Below, piece after piece: positions 33,938 to 45,414 of a DNA stretch of 64,000 nucleotides. Source of the stretch: Rhinopithecus roxellana (Eukaryota; Chordata; Mammalia; Primates; Cercopithecidae); the NCBI RefSeq assembly GCF_007565055.1, contig NC_044549.1, positions 70,894,882 through 70,958,881 of the forward strand. The letters are read 5' to 3'. A model generated the notes under the pieces. That model was given only the letters and a program-made list of their open reading frames with translations, did not search any database and was not told the DNA's origin. The position numbers were made by a program, and so were the translations under genes. Every line of letters begins with the position of its first letter. The first letter of the stretch is position 1.

Positions 33938-34230
33938 CCATGAGTGATTTTTTTTTTTTTTTTTTTTGACAAAGTCTCACTGTGTCACCCAGGCTGGAGT
34001 GCAGTGGCCCGATCTCGGCTCACTGAAAGCTCCGCCTCCCGGATTCACGCCATTCACCTGCCTCAGCCTCCCAAGTAGCTGGGACTACAGGCACCCGCCA
34101 CCTCACCTGGCTAATTTTTGGTATCTTTTAAGTAGAGATTGGGTTTCACCATGTTAGCCAGGATGGTCTTGATCTCCTGACCTCGTGATCTGCCCGCCTC
34201 AGCCTTGCAGGTGGACCGTGAGTGATTTTT
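33938..34230 (-). mobile_element. AluY-like SINE, antisense, 5'-truncated, with target-site duplication
   Basis: The body 33,951-34,208 contains 'ttagccaggatggtcttgat' and 'ctcctgacctcgtgatctgc', typical of the AluY group, so it is among the younger Alus here. About 45 bases of the Alu 5' end are missing. Flanks 'ccatgagtgattttt' (from 33,938) and 'ccgtgagtgattttt' (34,216-34,230) are a target-site duplication with one mismatch. Confidence 0.92.
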
Positions 34231-34533
34231 TAAAAGGGAAGCCCAACTAGTCACTGTTTGGGGTTTAATCAGTAATACTATTACTGAGAGGCCAAAACCC
34301 TTTTCCTTTGCAGCAGGGTGATTGTTGAAGTGAGACTAGAACAGCATGGGGCATACCCCATGGAATGACACCACCAAACTTCAAAGTCAGCTTTGGGTTC
34401 AGCTGACAGTAACAGAACCGACAGCAGGTAGCAGGAGTAAAATTCTAGAGTTAAGCAGAATGGAAACCACTGGGAACAGAAGGCTGCAGAAGAGAAGGTA
34501 ACTGACCATAGCAACTTATCTCAACTCTCTTGC
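34231..34533. other. No recognised feature
   Basis: Nothing recognised. Confidence 0.4.
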
Positions 34534-34706
34534 TGCAGAGGAGAGGTTCTCAACCCTGACTACACTTATTATCACGTAGAAAGCATCTTTAAACCATCCC
34601 TACCCAGAGAAACCCAAATTCAAGTGGCCCGGCATTAATTCCTACCAAAGGTGACTAGAATCCTCTTGGATTCTAATGTAAAGCTAGAGCTGAGAACCAC
34701 TGCCAT
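34534..34706 (+). mobile_element. MER5A hAT-Charlie MITE
   Basis: 'gaggttctcaaccctgacta' at the left and 'agctgagaaccactgcc' at the right are MER5A terminal sequences in inverted orientation; the interior ('tagaatcctcttggattcta') fits as well. About 170 bp, close to the full length of the family. Confidence 0.85.
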
Positions 34707-35564
34707 AAAGAAAAGGCTTGAATAGGCTGGTTTAAGCAGTTAAGCCAAAGGGGAACTGGAGCTATAGATTAAGGCTGTATTGACCCACACTCACCCTCTT
34801 GAAGGACTCCTTCTCATTGCTGTGGCTTGAGAAATGTAATTCACACATAAAAGATGAAATGATACACATAATTTATCTCTAGCCAGCATATATGTTAAAA
34901 TTAAATCATGCTTTGTCCTATATTCTAAAAGAAATCTTAGGGCACATTTTTTAAAATAAAAATGACATTGATATATTCTGAGTAAATTGATCAAGAAATT
35001 GCCTATTTCTTTCCAATGAAGCTAAAACACTTTTATTGTCAAGAAGGATTTCAAGAGAGTTTTTAAAGGCAAGTGGGAGTCAGTTAGAGAGAACATTCCA
35101 GACACAGGACACAGAGGTCTGACAAAGAGGATTTGAATTATTAAAGGGAATGTTGAATAGTGTGTTTTTAATTTCTTCTTCTTTTTTTGAAATACCTTCT
35201 TCCAGAATGATTCTTTTTAATGTTTATTTAGAATCTGTGTATCTCTTAAGGAAATGCATTGCCTATAAGATGAAACAGTAAAGCCATGAGCAAGCATAGT
35301 AAGTCATAAAACCCCTCCCCATGTTCGAATTGATAATCTGTGTTCCTTCTTGCTTCAAATTATTTTTATCATTATCAAGAACTGAAAATTAGTAAGTATC
35401 CCTTGCATACACAGGATTATCCTAAGTATAGTCAAAATCTTTAGTTTCTTTTCTGTCATTTTACCTTTAAAGATATGTAAAATAACTTGTAAAATAAGAT
35501 TGTGAATTCCTGCAGAATCAAGCTGAGGATGGACAATGTTACAAAAAAGAAAACTTGCCTATTA
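34707..35564. other. No recognised feature
   Basis: AT-rich single-copy looking sequence. Confidence 0.4.
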
Positions 35565-35715
35565 CGAAAACATTAGCCAGGTGTGGTGGCATGTTCCTAT
35601 AGCTCCAGCTACTCAGGAGGCTGAGGTGGAAGGATTGTTTGGGTCCCTGAGGTTGAGGCTGCGGTGAGTCAAGATTGTACCACTGCACTCCAGCCTTGGA
35701 GAAGGGCAAATCCCT
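35565..35715 (+). mobile_element. Alu SINE, sense, right-half fragment
   Basis: Starts in the linker ('aaaacattagccaggtgtgg') and ends 'actgcactccagccttggag'. The left monomer is absent. Its tail became the tract that follows. Confidence 0.88.
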
Positions 35716-35813
35716 GTGGAAGAAAGAAGGGAAGAAAAAAAAAATGAAAGAAAGGAAGAAGGAAAAAAAGAAAGAAAGAAAAAAAGAAAGAAGAAAGAAA
35801 GAAATAGAAAGAG

Positions 35814-35896
<83 letters not shown>

Positions 35897-35968
35897 GAAA
35901 GAAAGAGAGAGAGAGAGAGGGAGGGAGGGAGGGAGGGAGGAAGGAAGGGAGGGAAAAGAGAAAAGAAA
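35716..35968. repeat. Purine microsatellite (GAAA)n-(GA)n-(GGGA)n-(GGAA)n
   Basis: About 250 bases of pure purine on the + strand: GAAA units to about 35,905, GA units to 35,919, then GGGA and GGAA units. It derives from the tail of the preceding Alu. Confidence 0.95.
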
Positions 35969-36229
35969 TCTTGGCAATATCTATGTTGGAAGTCTGATTG
36001 CTTTATTGTGCATTACCATACATCTATGTGAGGTGTACATCAATTTTAGTGTTCTTATTTTGAAAGTAGAAAAACTAAACAGAAGAAAATTTGAGTGACA
36101 CTCCTAAAGATGCACACTGAATCAAGAATAAGATATATGCATTAGTTTTCATGTACAAGTCACTTGATGACTAATAGATCACAAAAAAATCCAGTAAGTC
36201 AGCCACACAAAACTACGATCTATCTCCCA

Positions 36230-36400
36230 ATTTGCTGCTTACCAGTTGTGTGATTTGGCCATATTGTTCAACGTCAGAATCCTCCTCTGTAATGTGGAGA
36301 TAGAGTTCCTGTTTTATAGAACTGTGGTGAAGTTTCATGAGATGAGTATGGAAAGTGCTTACTATAGTAAGTACTTAATAAATGGATGCTATTATTCAAT
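36230..36400 (+). mobile_element. MIR SINE, sense
   Basis: 'tgcttaccagttgtgtgatt', 'atcctcctctgtaatgtgga' and 'agtaagtacttaataaatgg' follow MIR from core to 3' end. Confidence 0.7.
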
Positions 36401-37434
36401 CTTCATAACTGTATTTTTATTATTGACAGGATCCAATTTATGTTGAAACATACAGGTTCCTGAACCACAATCCAACATCTTTAAAAGGTGGCAATATAAT
36501 AAGCATTGAGAGCTTATATTGTTTATTGTTTTGAATGATTGAATCTATTATAACACACTGCTGGAGGCAATTCAGTTCCCATATTTTCTTAGCTGGAAGA
36601 TGGAATATGAGAGACAAAGAGGAAGGTGTTTTTTCCCCCTGGGTTACTGTTGCTATCTCCTACAAACAGAGAGTATGTACTGAAGAGAGGACCAAGAGAG
36701 GTTAGAGCTAAAAAGATTTTTACAGATCTATAGTACAAACAGCTTTTTAAAACAATGAGTAAAAACTCTAAACTTGAGCTAAAAGTTGTACACAAAATCT
36801 CACTGTTATTTCATGGTAGAGACAAGGTTAGAATCCAGATCTCCAGATTCTCCATCATTCTTTTAACTAAACAATTCTTCTACTTTTATAATTTTTATCT
36901 GTTATTAAATTGCTTCCTAAGCTTAGTGCTAAGTTAAATTATTTAAGTCTTGCAGCTTTACTTTTTATGTCTTACCCTTCAAAACTGTGTATACATTATC
37001 TATCCTGTGAAGACATAAGACTACGCTTGGGGATCTGTTTATCACCAGAAAAGGCCCTGAGATGACAAGGCCAAATCAATCCCACCAGAAAGACAACTGC
37101 CTATATGAAATGCAGAGACCTTGAGCAGCCCCCGCAAGAAACTTCTGGGTCATATTTTAATAAAAAATCCCAAAGAAATTATATCATACATTTCCACATA
37201 CAATAAGATATTGGAGAATAACTAAGCTAGATATGCTTAGAGGTTTCAGAATGTATAATTATTCTGTAATACCAAGGATATAAGAGATAATTATTTTGAT
37301 TTATTGTAAGAATGAGATTTGAGAGGTATGGGATCAAAAATCAAGTGAAATATAATTCAAAAATAAAAAAAACCTTAATGCATGCTTATAATAATTAGCA
37401 GCTTACAAATTAATCTTCCAAGTCCTATATCATT
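36401..37434. other. No recognised feature
   Basis: AT-rich. No repeat or coding signal that I recognise. Confidence 0.4.
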
Positions 37435-37530
37435 AGTTCTCCAGGTACTGTGATGTGGGCAGTGCTATCTTCATCAATCAGGTTCAGTGATTTACCCAAA
37501 GTTACACAACTCCAAGTTAGAAATCCAGTA
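37435..37530 (-). mobile_element. MIR SINE fragment, antisense
   Basis: 'ttcagtgatttacccaaagt' and 'tacacaactccaagttagaa' match the complement of the MIR core. Confidence 0.6.
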
Positions 37531-38300
37531 CCTATAGAGTGGTTGCTTGCCAGCATGTTGTCCTTTCTAACACAATACTACCATATTACTCGAAAAATCT
37601 TTGCAATGTATAGTTATCTGGTCTAAGGAAGACATGAAAGAAACTGAAGTATGTATAGGGCTTTGAGGTTTTAAGAAATGATTTTCTGTACCACTTTCAA
37701 CATAAACTGTATAGACACAGTGCAAAGAGAAAACCACAACTGGAAAAGAAACTCAAAAGGTCAACTGATTTAAGAGGGCAGCCAACAGAAGCCATTTCAA
37801 TTTTAGTATGTTCTTGATATATGGATATGAATACAATCTGAAAAGACTAACCTAATATATTTTTGACCCAGAGTTGACCCAAACCCTATCCAAACCTGAA
37901 AAAGAAGAAAAACTTAAGCTGAAGGTTTGAAGCCATATCTTATAACATATATTAGATGGAAAACATTAGCAAACTATTTTTTAAAGAAGGATTAATAGCC
38001 AAATTGATAAACAAGAAACAAGCAAGAATACTTAGATACACATTTAAAAAGCAGGATCAGTATAAATATAATAAAGATCCTTTATCTTAGAAAAATTATC
38101 CATGTATGAGTTGCTTATGTATACACCCACACTCAAACATGGCAATTTCTTTATTTCTTCCTCGCTTGCTTGATTGCTTGCCTTTCTTCCTGTCTTGATG
38201 TGTTAAAATTTATCTGAAAAATCAATGTAGGAAAAGATAGACTTTTAGGGAATGCCCAATCTTTTCTCATAGGAAAACTAAAAATACAAATTTTTACTAC
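37531..38300. other. No recognised feature
   Basis: AT-rich sequence. Nothing recognised. Confidence 0.4.
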
Positions 38301-38816
38301 ATTAGTCACAGTCCTCCAGAGAAACAGAGCCAAGAAGTTTATTATAAGGAGTTGGTTCATGCAGTTATAGAGGCTGGCAAATTCCAAGGTTTGCAGGGTA
38401 GGTATGCAAGCTGGAGAGCCAATGGTGTAGTGCCAGTGTGAGTCCAAATGCCTGAGAACCAGGATCATTGATGGTAAATTTCTAGTCCAAAGGCTGGCAG
38501 GCTCAAGACCCAGGAAAAGATGATTTTTCAGTTTGAGTCCAAAAACAGAAAAAAAACTAATGTCCCAGTTTGAAGGTCATAATGCAAGATGAATTCTCTT
38601 ACTCAGAGGAGGGTCAGCCTTTTTGTTCTATTCAGGCCTTAATTAATTGGATGAGGCCCGCCCACATTAGGAGGGCCATCTGCTTTATTCATTCTGTCTA
38701 TTTACATGTTAATCTCATCCAAAAAATCCCTCACAGACACACCCACAATAATGTTTAAACAAATATCTGGGCAATCTGTGTCCCGGTCAAATTGACACAT
38801 AAAGTTAACCATCATA
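38301..38816 (-). mobile_element. Old LTR-like repeat (ERVL/MaLR-like), antisense, family not named
   Basis: Starts 'attagtcacagtcctccaga' and ends 'acacataaagttaaccatca', the reverse complement of a high-copy repeat that begins tgtgatggttaatttt. The interior 'ttctattcaggccttaatta' and 'atctgctttattcattctgt' agree. It is about 500 bp with LTR-like ends; the exact family is not recalled. Confidence 0.6.
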
Positions 38817-39574
38817 GGTGGTAAAAGTAAAGAAACCAATATTATAAGAAATACATAGAATTTAGAAAACCAAGCAAATGTGGCTCTTCAATGTCATTTG
38901 CTTTTGGAAAAACATGCTCATTATAAAGATTTTTATATGATGCCCCTTAGTCAGGTGCTTTTGCAAAGGACAACGGTATTCAAGAAGAGAAATCCAAACC
39001 AAAGTTTAGGTTACATGAAAGATCAAGTAGGTATGTGGTCCAGAGCCTGAATGAAGAATAAAGAAGAAACGTAGAACAAGCTCTTCACCCTTGCTTCGGC
39101 TCCTGGCATATCTATGGGAGGTTTCATGTTGCCATAGAGATATGTGTGTGTGTCAAAATTGCCTCTTGAATTCTTTTCTTGATTCTTCCCCCCACTGGCA
39201 GATGAGACAAACATAAAGTGGAATCTAGGGTTTCTCTACCTTTAGGAAAATTTTGTCAATCACCATTTTCTTGAGAAAAGTGCTGAATTCTAAAAGACAT
39301 GAAGAGAATGTGTCTGAACTTGTGTAAAGCATTGTCTGTAATTAGCACTTTTTAAGAGAAGCTGAAAAGGTAAAAATCAAAACAAATAAAAATGTAAGAG
39401 AAGTGGTTAGTTAAGTGTGATTTTTAAGAGCTTATTTTTAAACTGACACAATAAACATAGGGGTTCTCTGATAGCTTTCCCTTATTTTCCATTGCATGCA
39501 ATCAGATACTGAATATTCTTCACCATTAAATACTTACTATTTATATAATCATATATAGTTACATTTCAAAACAC
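38817..39574. other. No recognised feature
   Basis: Nothing recognised. A short (TG) run lies at 39,140-39,153. Confidence 0.4.
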
Positions 39575-39735
39575 TATCACATCTATTGCCATATTTGATT
39601 CTTATAAAATATCTCTAATGTTTATAAGAATTAGTGCCTTATCGCCAATTTACAGATAGAAAAACTGAGGCACAATTCAGGATGAGTTTCCTTACATCCC
39701 AGAGAAAAAGTGGCAGACCTGGGAAGAGATAAGAC
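39575..39735 (-). mobile_element. MIR SINE, antisense, interrupted by an Alu
   Basis: 'caatttacagatagaaaaac' and 'agaaaaagtggcagacctgg' match the complement of MIR. An Alu interrupts it at about 39,740. Confidence 0.6.
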
Positions 39736-39932
39736 TTCCTTTTTTTTTTTTTTTTTTTTTTTTGAGATGGAGTCTCCCTCTATTGCTCAAGCTGAAGTGC
39801 AGTGGCACAATCTCGGCTGATTGCAATCTCCACCTCCTGGGTTCAAGTGATTCTCCTGCCTCAACCTCCCAAGTACTTGGGACTATAGGCACATGCCACC
39901 ATGGCCGGCTAGTTTTTTTGAAGACTTCCTTT
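39730..39932 (-). mobile_element. Alu SINE, antisense, right monomer only, with target-site duplication
   Basis: T-run, 'gagatggagtctccctctat' to 'tgccaccatggccggctagt'. The perfect 12-bp flank 'aagacttccttt' occurs at 39,730-39,741 and 39,921-39,932, so this copy was 5'-truncated when it inserted. Confidence 0.92.
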
Positions 39933-40041
39933 GATAGCACACTACCATAAATACTTTCCACTGTTTTCTCATAATTACTCTATAGATCATTCAAAGGTTT
40001 AATTGTCTTGTAAGGTGAGATGATACATAATTTTCCCCTTT

Positions 40042-40155
40042 CCTATTTTTCATGGATTAAAAAACTCAATTATATCTGGATAGGAGCGACTTCCGCTACT
40101 ATTTTTCATGGACTAAACAACTCAATTGTATCTGGGTGAGAGGGACTGCCATTCT
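40042..40155. repeat. Tandem duplication of a 57-bp unit
   Basis: Unit 1 (40,042-40,098) and unit 2 (40,099-40,155) both start 'ctatttttcatgga' and share 'actcaatt.tatctgg' and 'gag.gact'. By eye they are about 80% identical. I do not recognise the unit as a known repeat. Confidence 0.85.
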
Positions 40156-40887
40156 GTAGTTGTCTGGCATCCCCTGTCTCCCCATGCCTGAGATAAAAGC
40201 CTGATACATTTGTTTTGCTCTTCTTTTCCATTGCTCAAGCAATGAAGGAAATATTACCCTAATTGTGCTCAATGTGTGCTATCTCTGGGCACAGCTGTTG
40301 TGTAGACCTTCCAAGCTCAACCATTAAGGAGTCTTACCAATGGCAGTGCCCAACGAGCACAGCCATGCCAGACATTTGCCCTCTAATAACATCCATTTTT
40401 GCTTTTCTAGCTAATTCCAGGAAAGATAGCCTGTCGGGCAAGGTTTCGCAGTCCATAACTCTCTCTTTTCTCACTTTCCCCCCTCCCCTAGAGGAGCAGC
40501 TTATGAGCCAATTCCCAAACAGAACCCATGGAGCAAAAGATTAGGCATGGTTGGAGTCAGCTTCTTTATCAAATGAACCCAAAGAGTTTGAGCAAGTCTC
40601 AAAAAGAGATCTGGTTTGGCAACTGGTTCGCCAGTGAAGATGCCTGTAGCAAAAACTAAAAACGGCAGACTTTTCTGGCTGCTTTGGAATACAACAGCTT
40701 AGTGCTGACTCCTCTTACTTGGGAAATTAATTGGGACTGATTGCTGGTGGGCTTTGAAGATCACACTACTGACCTGCTATGGAGTTTTCTGGAAGTGGAA
40801 TAGATGATGAGAATGTCTGATATCAAAAACTTGGTTTACAAGGCACACTCACTTCTATCAACTCCCTTGAAGATAAAAAGGCAAAAA
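40156..40887. other. No recognised feature; 93-codon frame
   Basis: A + frame at 40,263-40,544 is cysteine- and serine-rich at its start but has no recognisable domain or gene context. Confidence 0.35.
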
Positions 40888-41110
40888 TATGGATTTTCAG
40901 TCAAAGACCTCAATTCAAACCCCAGCTCTAATTTTACCGGTTGTGTTACCCAGAAAAAATTACCAACAGTCTTTAAACTCAAGTTTCCTTATCTATAACT
41001 GGGGAGAAAACCATGCCTACCTTCCCAAGTCATTGTTTAGATTACAATCTATGTATAATTTAAATGTTAGATATAATTTATTCATTCCATAGAATATATA
41101 GCATCAGTTA
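40888..41110 (+). mobile_element. MIR SINE, sense
   Basis: 'caattcaaaccccagctcta', 'tttccttatctataactggg' and 'accatgcctaccttcccaag' follow MIR order. Confidence 0.7.
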
Positions 41111-41139
41111 TTAAATGGTGGCTATTACTGCTTATCACA

Positions 41140-41265
41140 AAAGCCATATAAATTAAGATAATTGTCATCATTTTGACAATAAGAAAACTCAGGCTCAAAT
41201 TGCATAGATTTGCCCAAGCTCACAGAGTTTTAAGAAGTAGAGCTGAGCCCCAAACATATCACTCA
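41140..41265 (-). mobile_element. MIR SINE fragment, antisense
   Basis: 'gacaataagaaaactcaggc' and 'ttgcccaagctcacagagtt' match the complement of MIR. It lies convergent with the sense MIR just upstream. Confidence 0.65.
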
Positions 41266-41987
41266 AGCACATAAACAATTAATTCTGTCATTCCACAAAC
41301 ATAGAAACTGGACAAATAAGCCAATATTGAAAGAAGTTTCCAGTGCCTCACCTTGACTTTTTTCTCTAAATTGCATCGATTTTTTTCCTGGATTGAATGT
41401 GCTTACTATTCAAGAGGTACATTAGAGAATAAGAATGTAATTGGTCTTGAGCAATAGCAAGAGAAGGAAAATCTGGAGTTGGGGAGAGGGTATAGGAATC
41501 AAATACATGCCGCATTCCCATAAATTACTTTATAGAGCAAGGTTAAGATAAAGGAATAGAGACGTATCTGTCAGTATGGGGAAAAAAGTATAAGGAAGAA
41601 TGGAACTCACCTGCCAGTGGAAGTGGATATAGGTATGATATGAAGTCACTCGATCTCAATCAATGGGAGGAATGAGGTACATTAGACAGAAAAGGTTTAG
41701 AAATATGTAAATAGCTATTTGTATCTGTGCCTTGGACCAAGTTAGCTTGTAAACAATCGCTTATCGTTCATTGTTATGATATAGAACAGGCTATAATAAA
41801 ATTACAAAACTTTTATGCTTTCTGAAGGGTTAGGTTCTTTCAGCATATCAAAGTGGTTACTTCTGGAGAGGATTCCTGTGGGATCCAGTGGGCCAGTGGA
41901 AACTGCCTCTGAGATTCTAACTCCCTACATTGTCACCACAGCTGTGACGCTGTACTCCTGCCTTACCCCTTCTATCCAAGGATACAA
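41266..41987. other. No recognised feature
   Basis: Nothing recognised. Confidence 0.4.
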
Positions 41988-42190
41988 AGAGCCCTTACCA
42001 TGTGCCAGGCATTGTTCTAAGTGTTTCACATCTTCACAACAGTCCAATGAGGTAATGCAAATGTTACCCCACACTAAAATGACAAAAGTGAAGCACAGAG
42101 AAGTTAAGCAATTTGCCTAGGATCTTATAGCTAGAAAATGATGGAGTTGGCATTTCAACAGATGCAGCCTAGAGCTAGTTGCCTGTATCC
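41988..42190 (-). mobile_element. MIR SINE, antisense, long copy
   Basis: 'accatgtgccaggcattgtt', 'aagcacagagaagttaagca' and 'atcttatagctagaaaatga' cover most of the MIR complement. Confidence 0.75.
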
Positions 42191-42839
42191 AAGACATGCA
42201 TCCAAGACAATATATTCAGTACCAATTCTTTCCAAATTATCTGTGATGAAAGATGTGTTTTGATTTTGTTTTTATTTATAATATATTGTGAGTCAATACT
42301 TTTGTAAAATGTGCTGAAAGTCATTTAACAGAAAAATAAAAATTTAAAAATATCCAAAATACCAACTCTAATTTTAAAATTATTATTAGGTTCAACATGC
42401 ATAAAATTAGTCTATAAATTATTATGAAAGTTTCTAAACTCTTTCTCATTGTTTACTCTCACTGTCTTTGTGTCCCATGGTCCAGCAGGGATCTCTCAAC
42501 CACACTTTGATTAGCACTGTTCTAGGATTACTATGCTGGGCACATTTTGTGTCAATGAAACAAGTGGAACTGACTGCTCTACAACAAGGTCAACCCTGGT
42601 GCCACCAACCCCAGGCCTGTGTTTTCTAATTAACCGAGTTAGCCACACTCATCTACAATGATTGAGAATTTTAATAGAGAACCCTTAAGAACTGAAATCA
42701 GGATTTATTCCATGCCATTCTGAAAGCAGCTGAAAGTTCCAGTGCATTAATTTATAAAACCAATTTTGCAAAATGTCTTTTCTTTAAGAAATCACAATCT
42801 TCTTTCCTCTAGTTGTTCTTTTTTCTTTTTAAAAATTAA
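42191..42839. other. No recognised feature
   Basis: AT-rich; no assignment possible. Confidence 0.4.
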
Positions 42840-43265
42840 TTTTTAAAGTAGATACATAATTGTACATTTTTATGGGATACTTAGTGATGGTTTTTGGTTT
42901 TCTTTATGTTTTTCGAGACAGGGTCTCACTCTGTCACCCAGGCTAGAGTGCAGCAGTGCCATCTTGGCTCTCTCAACCTCTGCCTCCCGGGTTCGAGTGA
43001 TTCTTGTGCCTCAGCCTCCTGAGTATCTGGGATTACAGGCACATGCCACTGCGGCCAGCTAATTTTTTTGTATTTTTAGTAGAGACGGGGTTTTGCCATG
43101 TTAGCCAGGCTGGTCTTGCACTCTTGACCTCAAGTGATCCACCCGTTTCAGCCTCCCAAAGTGCTGGAATTAAAGGTGCAAGCAACCATGCCCAGCTGAT
43201 GTTTTGATGCATACAATATATAGTGATCAAATCAGGGAAATGCATTACTCTTTTATCTTAGTATG
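42840..43265 (-). mobile_element. L1MA/L1PB-like 3' UTR fragment, antisense, split by an Alu
   Basis: 'acatttttatgggatactta' (42,870) and 'gatgttttgatgcatacaat' (43,198) are neighbouring parts of an L1 3' UTR complement, separated by the Alu at 42,908-43,197. Confidence 0.6.
42908..43197 (-). mobile_element. Alu SINE (AluS-like), antisense
   Basis: 'cgagacagggtctcactctg' to 'caagcaaccatgcccagc'. Full dimer with an unusually short T tail. Confidence 0.93.
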
Positions 43266-43719
43266 ACTTTACTTTTTCCTCTTGTTTTTCTCATGACCTA
43301 AAGTGCTTGGCACACTGCCTGAAAAATAGTAGGTATCCAATAGATGTTTGTGATTAAAAATTCTAATTTATTTCAACAAATGCTATTGGTCTTAAATTTC
43401 CAGGTATGAATGACACCATTTGGGTACTACACAAGCCTGAAATGACAATATGCTCCCTATCAAGAGGTCAGTCCTAAGGAGAAAAATGTTACAGATGAAG
43501 GAGTTGGAAATACACCACTCTGGCATTTTGACTATTTAAGTTAAAGGCACTTAAATAAAACAGCAGTTGCAAAAAGATCACTGTGACCTTTGGGCTGTTT
43601 CTTAAAAACAGAAGATAAAATGTCCATGTGAGGATGCAACGCTCTTATCCCCAAGGATGAGAAAGCTGAGGCCAAAGGAATTCTGTACAAAGAAACCCTG
43701 TTAAATGAATCTTTACCTT
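43266..43719. other. No clear feature
   Basis: 'cttggcacactgcctgaaaa' followed by 'agtaggtatccaatagatgt' near 43,305 may be a MIR/L2 3' end. The rest is not recognised. Confidence 0.4.
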
Positions 43720-43910
43720 CCTTGCTGTTGATCTACCAATTAAGTGCCCAAGCCCAGTATACAAGTAACTCATTCTAACTGCCTCTCAAGGTCTTCATTT
43801 CCTCATAAGGGCTCCCACGCCATATCAAACTTGTATTGAATTTGTATGCATTTAGTATGTTAATCTGTGTTATGTCAATTTATTTGTCAGACCCAGTGGA
43901 TGGAGGATTG
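43720..43910 (-). repeat. Inverted-pair segment, copy A
   Basis: Reverse complement is about 85% identical by eye to 44,756-44,950. Shared blocks include 'tgacataacacagattaaca', 'tgggagccctta', 'aggaaatgaagacc' and 'tatactgggcttgg'. The underlying family is possibly an old L1 5' region but is not established. Confidence 0.85.
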
Positions 43911-44755
43911 AGTTAAAGTTTTGTTGTTCCTATATAGACAACATCCAAAGTAATGGCTTATTCAAGTGAAGTAGGGGAGATTAAGAAGGAAAGAGTTAAA
44001 CTCAAAAGTGTTTACCATTTTGCTCTATTAAAATACTCAAATATTTTAATATCTATGCTGTAAACTTAATGTTCTTATTATTATAACTTGGAGGCTTTAA
44101 GTAGTGCATGATTGCTCAAACAATAAAGACTGTCTTCATAATAAAGTTTTGTATAAATGTCTTTAAGAGTGCTAAGCTTCATGTCATTTCTAAAAAATAC
44201 AATTAGTCATTATTTTCCTAACAATTCATAAATATGAGTCATGCATAATGACAGCATGCAGTTTGTCCCATATGGAGATCAATAAATCAATTTCAGCCTC
44301 TATTAAATGCTGAGAACTTTACTGAGTAGTACTGGTTAGGGATGGGGAGGAGGTTTTACAAAAGACTATAAAACTGTGTTTTGCTTAAGTAACATATAGT
44401 TTAGCTGGGAACATGCGAAGCAATGAGGCAAGAATGCATCTTCTCTTTGTATAGCAGGGTTCTGCTCCATCTTCCTCATCCCCGCAACCACCCACTTGCA
44501 AGCCTAGTGAAAGCAGACAATGAAAGAATCCCTAGGATTTCACTAAGTGCTGCATTATTCAGTCCACTCAGAGCATAGGTGAGAGGCTACATAATCATTG
44601 CCAACATCTTTTCTGTTTTGTGCTATCGGACTTTAAAACTTATCAGACACTTTAGAGATCTTTAGCCTAACTTCCCTCCTAGAAAAGAGAGCCCTTGGAA
44701 TTAGCTTCTGGAGGTGATGCATATTGACCCATCTTCACTGTGTTACTTGCTTTCT
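43911..44755. other. Spacer between the inverted pair
   Basis: AT-rich single-copy looking sequence; no element recognised. Confidence 0.4.
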
Positions 44756-44950
44756 CCATCCTCCATCCATTGAGTCTAATATGTAAACTGACATAACACA
44801 GATTAACATATGAAATGCACACAAATTCAATATGAGTTTTACATGGCATGGGAGCCCTTATAAGGAAATGAAGACCATAAGAAGCAGTTTAGAATGAATT
44901 ACTTATATACTGGGCTTGGATATTTCATTGGTAGATGAAAGACTAGGAAG
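44756..44950 (+). repeat. Inverted-pair segment, copy B
   Basis: Partner of 43,720-43,910 in opposite orientation. Similarity fades just beyond both ends, so the two copies have matching boundaries. Confidence 0.85.
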
Positions 44951-45366
44951 ACAGTTTTTCACCTGCTAATTTAAGGTGACTGAAAGGGTTTAGGATGCCT
45001 GTGGATCCATGAAACACTCCCCATCCACAATGAATTCAAACTGCATAATGCACCTCCATTTAAACAGAGGCTTTGACTTAGTCTATGTATCAGAGTTGTA
45101 AGAATCTCATCATTTTCCACCTAGCCATTTAGACAGTTGAAAAAAATTCATGGACTCTTAGAATAATGGACACATTTCAGAACCTTCCCTTCGCTTCAAG
45201 GAATGCATTTTTCACAAGGTTTTTTCCCAAGTATTTCCCTTGGTCTCTTCAGCCTATCTTCTACCACTGGTAACAAGTTCCCTATTATTTTCTGGGTAGA
45301 TACCCCATCCTTCAAGTCAGATTGAATCATTCTGTTCCTGATGATGTTCCTGAAGAAGAGCCGGGA

Positions 45367-45367
<1 letters not shown>

Positions 45368-45411
<44 letters not shown>
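45368..45411. repeat. 44-base A homopolymer without an adjacent recognised element
   Basis: Pure A directly after 'gaagaagagccgggac'. No Alu, L1 or known pseudogene is recognisable upstream (44,951-45,367), and I see no AATAAA just before it or target-site duplication around it. Confidence 0.95.
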
Positions 45412-45414
<3 letters not shown>

